Position numbers and translations under genes: made by a program. Source: Hypsibius dujardini (taxonomy: Eukaryota; Tardigrada; Eutardigrada; Parachela; Hypsibiidae). Taken from it: a stretch of DNA of 64,000 bases. Numbering within the stretch: position 1 is the first letter of the stretch; the number at the start of each line of letters is the position of its first letter. The DNA lies in assembly GCA_001579985.1 (NCBI GenBank), contig LRSR01004324.1, positions 1 to 64,000 on the forward strand, written 5' to 3'. Positions 22,859 to 33,654 of the stretch are shown piece by piece. A model generated the notes under the pieces. It searched no databases and was not told the origin of the DNA. It saw only the letters and a program-made list of their open reading frames with translations.

Positions 22859-25189
22859 ATCATGAATGACATCTACAACAAAAATGACCCACATCTACGT
22901 GACGCTCTTAAACGAGCAATGATCAGCAGAAGTTTGGAGGTCGCCGATTCGGAAAGATCCAGCGCAATTGTTTCAACTACACGAGCAGCAACTTCTTCTT
23001 CTGAATCTGCCATCCTCTTTGAAGATTTGCAAATCATCTGGAGCAGCATTAAATCAAGTGGTTGTTGGGGGCTTGTATGTCCAGACAGGAACAATTCTCA
23101 AGCCGGCCCAATGTCTGTCAACGAAGAACGATCTCGATTGAGATCTCTGTTGATGGACGCCCGTCTATTCAGCATGTGGAACGGTGAGAAATTCGTCGTC
23201 AAACCGTTTCAACTGACAAAAATCAGTCTGGCGGCCTTTCGAGGAGCCATCATTTCAACGACGGTCATTGCGAATATCCAGATCAAAGTGGCACGAACCA
23301 CGTCGGAAGTGAAGACTCCGATCAACGTACCGGAAAAGTCTGCAACCGAAGGGGAGATGCCTGGACAGCAGGAATTTGCCCAACAGATTAGTCTTTTAGA
23401 TGCATTTGCACGGAATGAAATTTCTAGGATCTCGGAGACGTTGCGCAACATGAAGGCAAACCTATCTGGATGTGAAGCTTTGGTTCAGCAAACGTTTGCG
23501 GTTTTATCAGCTACCGATTTGAGAAACGATGGACAGTTGGCAAACTTTTCAGTCACCATTCAAGGTTTGACTATCAACCTTTCGCGAACTGAGACAGAAG
23601 GGGACGGACTGGGATTTGACACCCCGATTATCTTGAATGATATTTCATACGCATTTATTAAGCTTGATAAGTGAATTGCAGAAAACAAATTCTTCAGTAT
23701 TTTTTCATGATTTATCATTAAAAAATATTTTCTTATCATTTAAGCCAATCGATCCCGAGTAATTTCCTGACGAGCGTTTTGCCAAAATATATTCAAGTAA
23801 AATTTATTCAAACGAAAAGAAGTTCTGTGGAGCAGAACAAATCTCCGCTGGGCACATAATTTTGAAATTCGGTTAAAAGTAAATAAATCGATGGCTGCCA
23901 AAATGAAATTATTTTCGAAAATCAAATTATCTAGATCGATGAAAATATTGCAGAGACCTAGGCTGTGGTTCACTAGCCGCGCTCACGAAAAAACAAGTAA
24001 TGATAACTTTTTTGCGGTCATGTTGTTAATTATGCGATCAGTCGTTGAGTTGAAGGAATGCAAGAACGGATATGTTTACTCGGAATTTTAGAAACTCGAA
24101 AAGCGCCGAGAGTGGACGATGACGTTTCTAAATTTACATATTTATCCCAACATACAGTATGTGAAACGAAATTCAAGAGTATCAGGTGTCCAATCCCATT
24201 CCGATCTTTTAACCGAATTGTTTGCAAATCTTAAATATTTCAGACCAGCTCTCGGGGATATCCGGCAATCTTTCGCGATCTGATATGGCACGGCAAAAAT
24301 TCGCCGATTTGGCGGAAAATATTTCCCGGTCCGAATCAACGGCAAACACAAACCTGGCGAACTTGACGGAAATGGTTTTGGGTATGGCGAGAAATTTTTC
24401 CCAATTCGAATTGCGGTATCAAACGAAATTCAACGACGTGACCGGCAGCCTTTCTTTGGGAAACCAAAAGATGGCGACCTTGTCAGACAGTTTGTCCGGT
24501 CTCACACTCAACCTCACTAAATCGGATTCCTTGACGCGACAAAGACTGACAGACATGTCCGACACAATCTCTCGATCAGAGACGTCATGGAAAGGAAAGA
24601 TGGCCAGTCTCGGACACCCTGTTGGGTCTGACGGGAAGTGTTACACGAGCCACTGATCGATTGACCTTGCTGGAGTCTTCAGCAAGAAGGAAGTTTACCA
24701 ATATTTCGGACGAGAAAACGTTGATGGATATTTCTAAAGTGGTAACGCCAGAGGAAAAGGATGCGAATGTTAGAAGAAACCGTGGAGGATTTCTGGTGTT
24801 CGTGCAGGGACCGTCGCTCTGGAAATTGCCTGGGGAAAATGTCGGCGAGACGAGACAACTTTCAAACATTTCCGGAGAAACAAATCGCGCAGTTACAAGG
24901 GATTGTGTTAACCATCATCTCCCCTAATACGAATTTATATGTGCCCCGAATTCGGGGCGGACAAAAACCCACACTTTCTGTCGAACTTTTTCTCGGACAA
25001 AAATGTACCCCTTAATCTAGTACATTATATGCCCGTTGCGGACAAAATTTAGTACAATAATTTAGTACATTAAATGTCCGTTGCCGACAAAATTTAGTAC
25101 ATTGCTTTTTCCGACGGCTCGTGGGTGAAAGCTTATGTGGCTCCCGCACCTTTAGAAGGTTAGGGGGAACCAATATTATGTAACAGTGT

Positions 25190-25370
25190 AAGTTCAAAAA
25201 AAAAGAAAAAAGATTCGGACTGAGGTTTGAACCGTGCACCTCCTGCAAGGTTAGGACTACCTGTAGAAACAAAACACTTTTACTGAGACGCACCTACCAA
25301 AGTGGACCTGTTTAAAAGCAAATGCATTATATACAATAAGATCCTGTTCAATCCACTAAGCCACGACCGC
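25190..25370 (-). repeat. Possible tRNA-derived Pol III unit
   Basis: On the minus strand TGGCTTAGTGG (25353-25363) matches the Pol III A box and GGTTCAAACCTC (25221-25232) resembles a B box. T-runs at 25195-25212 could terminate transcription. The A-to-B distance of about 120 bases is long for a tRNA, and I could not fold a cloverleaf, so a SINE-like unit is more likely than a working tRNA gene. Confidence 0.3.
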
Positions 25371-25505
25371 ACATACCAATTTCAAACCGTTCATCAACGC
25401 CCGGAGAAGAAAAGTATTATCGAAAACTGACCGCTCGGGTCCTAATTGGACATTAACATTCTTTTTCTCTTCGAATATCGGAATCGGAGTTGGCGATTTA
25501 CTCTA

Positions 25506-26324
25506 GGAAATCACTATAGTCCCACCCTTTCCCACCCATTCACTATAGTCCCACCCTTTTCCCACCCTTTTTACTATGGTCCCACCCTTTTAATTTTTTT
25601 AATTGAAATACAATAAAAAATGACTTTCAAGACGTTACCAGGATACTTAGTTATTCATAAGATATATTACTGATTGACGGAATGATTGAAATCCAAGAGC
25701 CAAACAATTTCTAATAGTTTATTAGTACTCTGACTGTAGTATCGAGACAAAATGAGTGAGAGTGGCAGCTCCGTCGCAGATGACGGGGACCGCTCAGATG
25801 ACCATGAAGCTATTTCCGACTCGGAACAGACAGGCTCCCAAGAAGCGGAGCAGCTTTACCAACCAAAGATATCGGCAGCGAAAGATCTCAAGAACCGGTA
25901 TGCCTCATATGCTGATTGGGAAACTGACTTTCTGCCATATCAGAAGGAGTCATTCCAGACTTTTGTAGTGGACGACTCACAACGACTCAGTAAAGACCAC
26001 AAACTATTCGGGACTCTGAAGTACAAGAAGATCGTGTATCACTGTCCACCACGCCGGCTACAAAGCGAAGGGAACTGGTCAGAGGATCTTCACTCATACC
26101 AGACGTTCGGGCTGCCCTTGATCGATGCTAATGAAGCCGCCATAATTAGAAAAAATCCTGTAACCGCTAAAACAATCCTTATTTATTCTCGTGGTGTTCG
26201 ATTTTATTTGTAATAAATCAAGAGCAGCAATCCGTTCCATTATTCAACTTTATTCAAATTAAAAAACAAAAAGGGTGGGACTATAGTGAAAGGGTGGGAC
26301 AAGGGTGGGACAATAGTGGTACCC
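25506..26324 (+). mobile_element. Mutator-like non-autonomous element B
   Basis: 819 bases beginning GGAAATCACTATAG and ending TAGTGGTACCC, flanked by the 9-base duplication TTTACTCTA (25497-25505, 26325-26333). The TIRs are imperfect, and both ends carry repeated TCCCACCC/GGGTGGGA blocks. It is nested in the 24922-27853 element, so it is the younger insertion. It shares termini and the 3' part of its coding region with element A at 11254-11804. Confidence 0.78.
25752..26213 (+). CDS. Mutator-like transposase N-terminal fragment
   Basis: A 153-residue frame inside element B. After an acidic start (SESGSSVADDGD) it has YADWETDFLPYQKESFQTFVV, SQRLSKDHKLFGTLKYKKI and VYHCPPRR. This resembles the N-terminal zinc-binding region of MULE proteins (W, F, FV, then L-K-Y-K-x-I-x-Y-x-C); that match is by eye. 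The catalytic DDE core is absent and the frame ends LIDANEAAIIRKN...SRGVRFYL. It might act as a DNA-binding repressor or be a deletion remnant. Confidence 0.5.
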   Translation: MSESGSSVADDGDRSDDHEAISDSEQTGSQEAEQLYQPKISAAKDLKNRYASYADWETDFLPYQKESFQTFVVDDSQRLSKDHKLFGTLKYKKIVYHCPPRRLQSEGNWSEDLHSYQTFGLPLIDANEAAIIRKNPVTAKTILIYSRGVRFYL

Positions 26325-26333
26325 TTTACTCTA

Positions 26334-27853
26334 ATGTCCAGAAGTCGAGTCAGTATTATTTTCAGCTGCTTCAAGTGGGTTTGTTATAATATTATTGGTT
26401 AATAATATTGGTTAATAATTAATAATATTGGTTAATATTGGTTAATATTGGTTAATATTGGTTAATATTGGTTAATATTAGTTAATTTAGTACATTAAAT
26501 GTCCGTTGCGGACACAATTTTTTCTGCCGACAAATGGTTCAGATATAATTAAAATATGATTAAATCTAATTGAGCACTTCTTTACTCATCCTTAGTACAC
26601 ATCTGGTGTACGGAAAGTTTTTTTTTCACGTGAAAGCATAAGTTTCACAATCCTTCGCGAAAATGCTTAAAACTGTTTCAGTACTATTACTGGACACATA
26701 TTTCGCCGTGTTTTAAAATACTCATATTTATTTCTGGATTTTATTCTGTTATTTATTTTTAAAAACTTACAGTCTGGTCGCGTTTCGAATAAGGATGAAT
26801 AAGGCGTATAAATTTTGAAAGCTCACACATATCGCTTCACACAAATTTAGACCAATAAAAAGAGTGGTCACACGCCCTGTGAACGACCTCACAAATTCTG
26901 TGCAGAATGGCGTATAATTTGTGTGAAAAATTGACTTTTCGTATGACCTATCGTATTTCATTTTTTCATGTGTACTGGGGCATGGTCTTTTTCTCGCCAA
27001 TTTTTCTTGATAATCCAAGGATCCGTGTGAGAATGAAGAGTTTGTTCACTTCCGGCCAAAGCTCTGACGTAGAATTCCACCAAGAATTTCTGTTTTAGGA
27101 TAGAGATCAGAACGACCTACTTGATATCCTCAATGTTCAGCAAAGCACGCCAAAAAGTGTTATCCATAATTAAGAAAACGCAAAAAATGTTGAAGCTCAA
27201 AGTGAAGAAAATGTAACATAAACGATAATTTTGAATTCCTTCCAACCATGTTAAATATTGCAAGAATAACAAACTGAAGTATAGCAGATAGTCTGATTTT
27301 TTCTTTGTAAATTTAAATTTACATTTTAAGCGAAAAAAAAGTTTACCGAAATGGGTCTCCAGTTTTGGGGTAAACCTGAAGTCCCCTGGACGAGACCAGC
27401 AGAATGTGCTAACAGTTTTGAATACTTCATTACAGTAATATCGATATCAATAATCTTAGTATAACCAGTTAGTTAGCCCGCCGTCTAATCAATTGCGCCC
27501 TGCTTAGAGGCACAACGCAAGATCTCGATTTATGATTAAAACCAGCTGACTTTGTATTGTTTCCACCCAATAAAAGTTTATGCTTCTATTTGGACAAAAA
27601 AGTCCGTCTTGTTTAGCGCTCACACAAAGTGCCTCATAGTCACACAAAAATGTCCGTTAGGGACAAAAGTTATTCTGCGCGGTTTTTTCCCACACAAAAA
27701 ATGACGTTTTTTTGTCACTTGTAGCAAAAGTTTCCACTTTGGACTTTATTTATGTGAAAGAACATGTTTTTGTGTGGCAAGGACACGTTTTTGTATGGAA
27801 TTATGTGTGCGAGTATTTCTGGTCACACAAAGACTAAAAAATTTTTATTAGGG
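26334..27853. other. Right part of the 2.9 kb element, no gene
   Basis: Holds a ggttaatatt tandem repeat (26391-26486), a second tccgttgcggacac subterminal word, and many cacacaaa/tttgtgtg words toward the right end (27600-27840). Open frames on both strands around 26770-27100 show no family signature. Confidence 0.45.
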
Positions 27854-30686
27854 CTCTACTGGACAAATCGCGACACGGGAATTAGGCGTTCTCGATATGA
27901 TGGCTCAAACAATCATCTGGTCGTCAAGAAAGGTAAAATACGTCATGACAAATAGCGTCGTCTGGTGGCATTTTCTGGAGAACGATGCTGATTAAGGCAT
28001 CGATTTTCATTTCTAGCTGGAATAACTTACGGATTGGCGGTTGACTTTGTGTCCGGAAATATGTTTTGGGTTCAAGGCAGCGCTATTCTTGTAGCAAAGA
28101 TAAGTCACCTGGAGGCTGGACACAAAATTATCATTTCGCATACACGGGAATCAACTCAGGTTCAGCTCTTGCCGTGCATCCTTCCCGTGGGTAAGTTAAT
28201 GAAACGATTGACCATCAACTAAGCAACCAATTTTTAAGTTATGCGATAATAAATGCAGTAAAAAAATTTTATTAGTTTTCTGAACGTTTACCAAAATATT
28301 TTGCTTCTGGTATTAGCAGTTGTCATCCACTGATTGCATTTGCAGTCAAGAATTGCAATTTATATTGCGTCAATAGGTACAGTATTCTCCCGACGCAAGG
28401 GAGAGCTAAGCCCCGCCCCGCCCCCTCGAGTCACACACCAGTCCAAATATACGGTGCATGCCAGGGCGATGTTCACATCCTAGGGTATAAAACTATCCCT
28501 TGAAGTCGGGAGAATACAAAGACGAATCGAGTCCTCTAAAGTTTATGCGTCTGTGGATAGTTGTGAGACATATTCAACCTCGATCGGTATTCACTTCAAA
28601 TCTGGATCTCGAGGAAATCTGAATCTCACCTCAATAAGTTGAAGTTCACTTGTAGTAATCTTCCTGATGTCAACAACATTCGAAAGTAAAAAGCAATCAC
28701 GCATTGACTTCAAGAATGTAAAAAAAAAAATATTGTGTTTGCTCTTCGATTGATTTCCCATTCAAAATGCAACACGTAGAAAAAGGGCCACGTCAAAATT
28801 ATCTTCAAACCAATCACCTCATTTGACAAGAAATTTGTTCGAAACCGTCGAAAATAAAAGAAAGACCTAAAAGCGGATTGAGGTCGGCGGGGGAGAAGGT
28901 AAACCTGTTGGAGGGGGTCGCAAAAAAAAATCTGCGTCCCCTCCCACCGGGCGAGGGGGCAAGGTTAACATGTAAAAAGCCTAACAAATTTTGGGACAGT
29001 TACATGATTTCAACTTCAAAAAACACAATATAAAATTAACAGGCAGCCTTTCCCCATCAAGTGAATACAGAGATAATGAAAAAACAGCAGCGCCGTCAAG
29101 TGGCTCATTGTAATTTTGGAATCACAGCTCGATTGTCTCGTTATTGTAATCCACAGAAACAGGAACCGATGGAAAGTTTGCCGTAAATTTATTGCTGTCC
29201 TGTCCGAAGAACGATTTAAAATAAAGAATTTATTGCCGCCATCTCAATCACTTTTATACATTTGCAGTTCAATCTACTGGTCACACTCTGATACAACAAT
29301 CGAGACTGCCTCCATGGATGGAAGTAATCGTCAAGTCTTTGTCACTGGAGTCGATGCCAATTCTCTGGCTTTGGATTACGAAGCAAACGACCTTTACTGG
29401 GCAGATCACAGTAAGCTGACGTGGTTGTCAAAACACAAACTCATTTACAGCCGAAGGTCCGTTGGTGTTTGTCCTGCACTTAACCGTCTTTTTGGACATG
29501 TTCATGTCCGGATCAGTCAATGTAACTGACAACAACCGACCGATGAAATGTCCGGCCGTCATAGTTGACGGTGACACTTCCAAACTCTTCGTCAGAGTAA
29601 AAGCGACATATACTCCGCCACAATGTGAACTAATCAAATGTGCCGAAGCAAAATGTTTGCTAATTATTGGTCCGATCATTTTCTGCAGATACTGGAAATA
29701 TCGAATGCATTTCGTTGAATGGAGGAGGCAAACGAATTGTCTCCGCTCAAGGAAGCGCGGGGCAACACTCTGCTGGCATTTCATTGTCGGGAGGACGCGT
29801 TTACTGGACGTCCCACCATCCAACGTAACTCAATATTGCTACCAAATCTTGGAATTGTCTTTCCTTGATCTGCGTTCTGTTACAGTGGCACCGTGAATAG
29901 TATCACCAAAAGTAGATCGACAATGAAGCAACATTCCCTTCCATCCGGACGGAGTGGATACTTAAACGGAATTGTTTTTGTGCCAGACCAGTGCCCCAAC
30001 TGTACGTTCAATTAAAACCATTCAATTCATACCTCGATTCACAGCCTAATTACATTTTCCTTTTAGTGAGCAATGCATGCGCGGTTTCCAATGGAGGATG
30101 TCCTTTGATCTGTCTGCCTCTCCCGGGAAATAACAAGAAATGTGTCTGCCCTGACGGCAATTCATCCTGTACTTCATAACATCTTTCGTAGTTTTTTTCC
30201 CGATTTGTTGGACAAACTTCCGTCGCAGACTTCTTTGTGTTTGTTTGATCGTTTTGTCGGTCCTAAATTTAATCAGAATCGACATTTATTACAGATTTAA
30301 TTTAATTGAGAAATGAATAAGTGGGTCAACTTCGACTAAAATAGTCATTGAAAAACTAAAATAAAATTCCATGGCAATTAATTTTTAGCTAACCGAGGAA
30401 GTGATTTCGTTTCGTTATTTAAGTCATTATCATTCCTGATTCAAAATCATTTTTCCGGAAGTGATTCCACACGTGTCACGCCAGATACTATTGCGAAATA
30501 AACAGCATCAATAAATGAAACCGCTATTGATCAAGACAGAACGACAATTGCCGCAAAAAGTTGTTTGCTTCTTTCAAATTCGAAAGAGAGTATTAGACGC
30601 ATAAACAGAACTTCTTCTCACGCTAAACACGGCAAAACATTACAAGAGCAGAGAAGCAGAGGGAATATCGTTGCTTGATTGATTGA

Positions 30687-30832
30687 TCAGTGATATTTGG
30701 CTTGGCTATGCAGACGAATGGTCTTATAGTTGATGCAGTAGAAGAGAGCAGACAATCCGACCGCAAATTGCACGTACGGAGCGGCGGTTCCGTAACGCAT
30801 CGCCATGTATTTGTGGAACCAATGCCAGTACT
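30687..30832 (-). pseudogene. ATP5MF: ATP synthase subunit f, 3' exon (copy 4)
   Basis: An open minus-strand exon after a CCTTTTAG acceptor: YWHWFHKYMAMRYGTAAPY, a membrane segment (QFAVGLSALFYCINY) and a KYH end. No internal exon is seen upstream (30840-32400), so it is an orphan exon. Antisense and downstream of propeller copy 4. Confidence 0.75.
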
Positions 30833-30839
30833 CTAAAAG

Positions 30840-32450
30840 GAACAAAAATTGGTATCATCAGAAATAATACCCGAGAGGAAACCATTTTTCTTCTGCATTT
30901 TGAATCGTTCCAATTGTGAAATTAAATAATAAATAATAACCACACCGAAGCAGATAATTCGATTAAATTTCATAAAATTTAAAAATATACTTTCAGACTT
31001 CACATTAAACTAAACTTTTTTAATTAACTTAGTTTAATTTAATCATTTTTTTCGTAGCCAGCTTTACATCGCAAAAATGTAAGTAATTTTAAGGATTTGT
31101 ATACTTTCAAATTTTAATTTTAATTTTTTTAAATTATTTGAAATGAATTGAATTAAATAAACATTTTTTTCTTCCTTCATACTCGTATTACCGAAATTAA
31201 ATTATATTAAAAAATTTACTTTCAGGGGTTAAATTAATTCAACTCTTTAATTTAATTGAATTAAATTAAACTACATTTGCTTTTTTCGTTGTACTCGTAG
31301 TGTACAAATTAAATTAAATAATCTACAAAAATTCAACATACAAAAAAACAGTATAAAAATATGAAACTAAACGGCAGTTTTTTTATATTAGTCAAATTAA
31401 ATATACTGTATTATAATTTTCCATGACATTCGCATTGCAACAATTTAAATAAATAATCCACAAAAAATAAGGACATACTAAAACGATTACTACTAAAATG
31501 ATTACTATTACTAAAATTGTCCATCAAAATATTTGGCATATTTACATTTTGGTAAGGAAAATATTTCTATAAAACAATTAATTCTACTTTCATAGATTCA
31601 AAACAGATGATTAATTTTAATACACATTTTTTTTATCAAGCACCATTGAAATTTACATTTGCATTTAGTCCGATACTAGTTTTAATATAAAATAAAGATT
31701 AAATTGTCGGTTTTCGAATAAACGATATTATTAATAAGTTTTCATACATGAAATAATCAACTAAATATAGAATAAAAAGAATTGGCTAAAAGAATTATTT
31801 TGCGCCGAAAAAAATATTTACGATTATAATAATTATTGAAAAAATTTACCCCAAGAATAGGCCAAACTAATAGTTATAATACTGAAGAAATAGGCCAAAA
31901 AATATTTTACGCTAAACATGTGAGCATTTTTCTTTGCAATTTCAATAAAAATGTCGTCTCTTGCTCTTCGAGTAAGCTGCAATTTCGTCGTAGCTTCCTA
32001 AGCCGTAGCCCGTGAGCTCTATAAGTTGTCATCTGCTTGCAAGTAGAAATCTGGACGAGACATTATTAACATATGCCCTCTTTATCTGTGTCAGAACTTG
32101 TAGTCAGCGTCGAAATTTGAAATTGCTCTTTTGATTTCACAACAGCCGCAAGTTTCAATACAACTAAACGACCCAATACAAATAGTAAGGTACTTGTAAT
32201 TGAACGAGTATTAAGCTGCTTTTTTGCTACACGCGTTGATGTTTAATTTTCACCAACATAATGTTATTAGGAACTACGTGAAATAGATAATCTAAAGACG
32301 ACTATAATTTTAATTAAAGTAAAGGCAAATTAAAATCAAGTAAAATGGAATGGCAAATACATTTTAAATAAGGTTCTGATTTTTAGCATTTTCAATTGTA
32401 CGGTATGTTTTAAATTAATCTCGACAAAAAATGTGTTATAATTTCGATAA
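30840..32450. other. AT-rich intron remnant and spacer
   Basis: To about 31480 this is homologous to the ATP synthase f intron. From there to 32450 it is AT-rich spacer without a supported gene. Confidence 0.4.
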
Positions 32451-32464
32451 TTGTGCATTTACAG

Positions 32465-32728
32465 AACCGCCCAGACGTTATCCGCCCCGACAGCCCCGCC
32501 ATCCACCAACTATGACAGTGGCAGCGGTTGCATGACCACCAATGACGCCGGCATGACCTGCAGAACCTGCAGTGATGGTATGACCACAACTCGACGCTGT
32601 CAGAGTGGATGGGTCTCTGAAGATCCCCTTCCCTTTTATAACGGATACACGTATGGCAACGTGGATCAGCTTGGACAACTTGTGCCGTATCAACGGCATT
32701 TTGTCCAGGCGTCCGGATACCAGCAGTA
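32465..32728 (+). CDS. Cysteine-containing exon of an unrecognised gene
   Basis: An acceptor (tttacag) opens a frame reading TAQTLSAPTAPPSTNYDS, GCMTTNDAGMTCRTCSDGM, RRCQSGWVSEDPLPFYNG and VQASGYQQYE, ending at GAG followed by GTAAGG. Composition (Thr/Ser/Pro-rich lead, five cysteines, Tyr/Gly end) suggests a secreted or matrix protein. I recognise no family. Its 3' end and donor coincide with the left end of a large inverted-repeat element. No partner exon was found. Confidence 0.4.
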
Positions 32729-33654
32729 TGAGGTAAGGGCAGCAATTCGGGCCACTTGCAAAAAGGTGCAACAATTCGGGCCACCTGATTTCAAGGGAAG
32801 CTGTATGAACACCACGCAAAGTTATCCCACTTTAAGAATTTCAAAACATCTAGAATAATTATACCCATGCAATACAGCCAGAAACAGTAGTGTTTGTTGA
32901 GTTACTCATTAATAGGAGCGATTTGGAAATACTTCTTCATGAATTTGCTGTGAAAAATGGTGACGGAAGACTACAGGGGCGCCACTGGCAATGAGATTGC
33001 AGGTGTGTGCCGGTCTGCTTGCATTGCGTGCAACAGATGGATCAGCTGATTGCGGTTGTTGTTCACACCTAGATTTCCTGTAGGGCATGTTGATAGCAAG
33101 GGGGCATGCCGTCTGCGTGATCAGCACTTTTGATCATACGCCCTTTTGAGACAGCGCAGAGAGAACTGTTCAAGCAAAAGAGTATGCATTTTGGCTAATA
33201 TTTGTGATAGTTCTTGCGGTAATCATTTGCATAGAATATGATAAATATGTAACTTTAAACTTGTAATATGTAAACTTATAATATATAAACCTTAATTATA
33301 AAATACTAGATTTTTTCTTCCTCCAGATACATATTTATCATACTCTATGCAAATGATTACCGCAAGAACTATCACAAATATTAGCCAAAATGCACACTTT
33401 TGCTTGAGCAGTTCTCTCTGCGCTGTCTCAAAAGGGCGTAAGATCAAAAGTGCTGATTACGATTAGATTACGCAGACGGCATGCCCCTTGCTATCAACAT
33501 GCCCTGGTTCCTGGGTCGTCTCGTCTGCCTTGGTTTGTGATGAACAGCAGCAGTAATTAAATGCACGCGCATGGCGCCCCTTGGAATCCCGGTGGCCCGA
33601 ATTGTTACACGTTTTGCAAGTGGCCCGAATTGCTGCCCTTACCTCATACTACGT
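32721..33654. mobile_element. Large inverted-repeat (foldback) element
   Basis: The outer arms match in inverse orientation: AGTATGAGGTAAGGGCAGC at the left end, and its inverse at about 33636-33654, with CAATTCGGGCCACTTGCAAAA inside both. The inner arms (about 33088-33245 and 33330-33500) form a nearly perfect hairpin around a short AT loop (gcatgccgtctgcg / cgcagacggcatgc). The left arm has about 250 extra bases. No open frame with a family signature. Target duplication not resolved. Confidence 0.65.

Larger units (their letters stand above)
24922..27853. mobile_element. 2.9 kb DNA element inserted in propeller copy 4
   Basis: The intact sister sequence reads catcatctctactgg. Here catcatctc is followed by CCCTAATA, 2932 bases, TATTAGGG, then ctctactgg. 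That gives an 8-base terminal inverted repeat (13 of the first 15 bases match) and a 3-base CTC target duplication. Inside are repeated tccgttgcggacaaaattt words near 25030-25100 and 26500, an AT-rich tandem repeat, a Pol III-like unit and a nested Mutator-like element (25506-26324). No transposase is visible, so it is non-autonomous. The superfamily is undetermined; a 3-base duplication would allow the CACTA/CMC or Harbinger groups. Confidence 0.7.
20550..30179 (+). pseudogene. Propeller/EGF family copy 4, fullest architecture, split by a transposon
   Basis: Exon 1 is 20550-20736: a signal peptide (MNHLVSCFVLQMMCFLFLAG) and a linker ending LDANVYFNLLSSHRILG. Exon 2 is 20844-21689, an unrecognised domain (WEAIEVSPKAFILLGYGNF..., NETCIEVAENIRHH). 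Its frame shifts once near 21605-21620 before TSDMWDAVFWRAKN. Exon 3 starts at 22859 (IMNDIYNKND, CWGLVCPDRNNS, ISLAAFRGA). The stalk exon runs from 24244 with repeats (ISGNLSRSD, AENISRSES, NLTEMVLG, SDSLSGLTLNLT) and a 2-base loss near 24605. At 24921 a 2.9 kb element interrupts the propeller; the exon resumes at 27854 and ends at 27932. Then come 28017-about 28190 (frameshift near 28140), 29268-29410, 29689-29824, 29886-30001 and the EGF exon 30067-30179. It is the best guide to the ancestral protein but is itself inactive as read. Confidence 0.72.

Noticed and set aside
25190-25370. A functional tRNA gene
   Set aside because: Box-like motifs exist but no cloverleaf could be drawn; kept only as a possible SINE-like unit.
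26767-27098. Opposing frames in the right part of the 2.9 kb element
   Set aside because: No motif, no splice support, and AT-rich repetitive composition.
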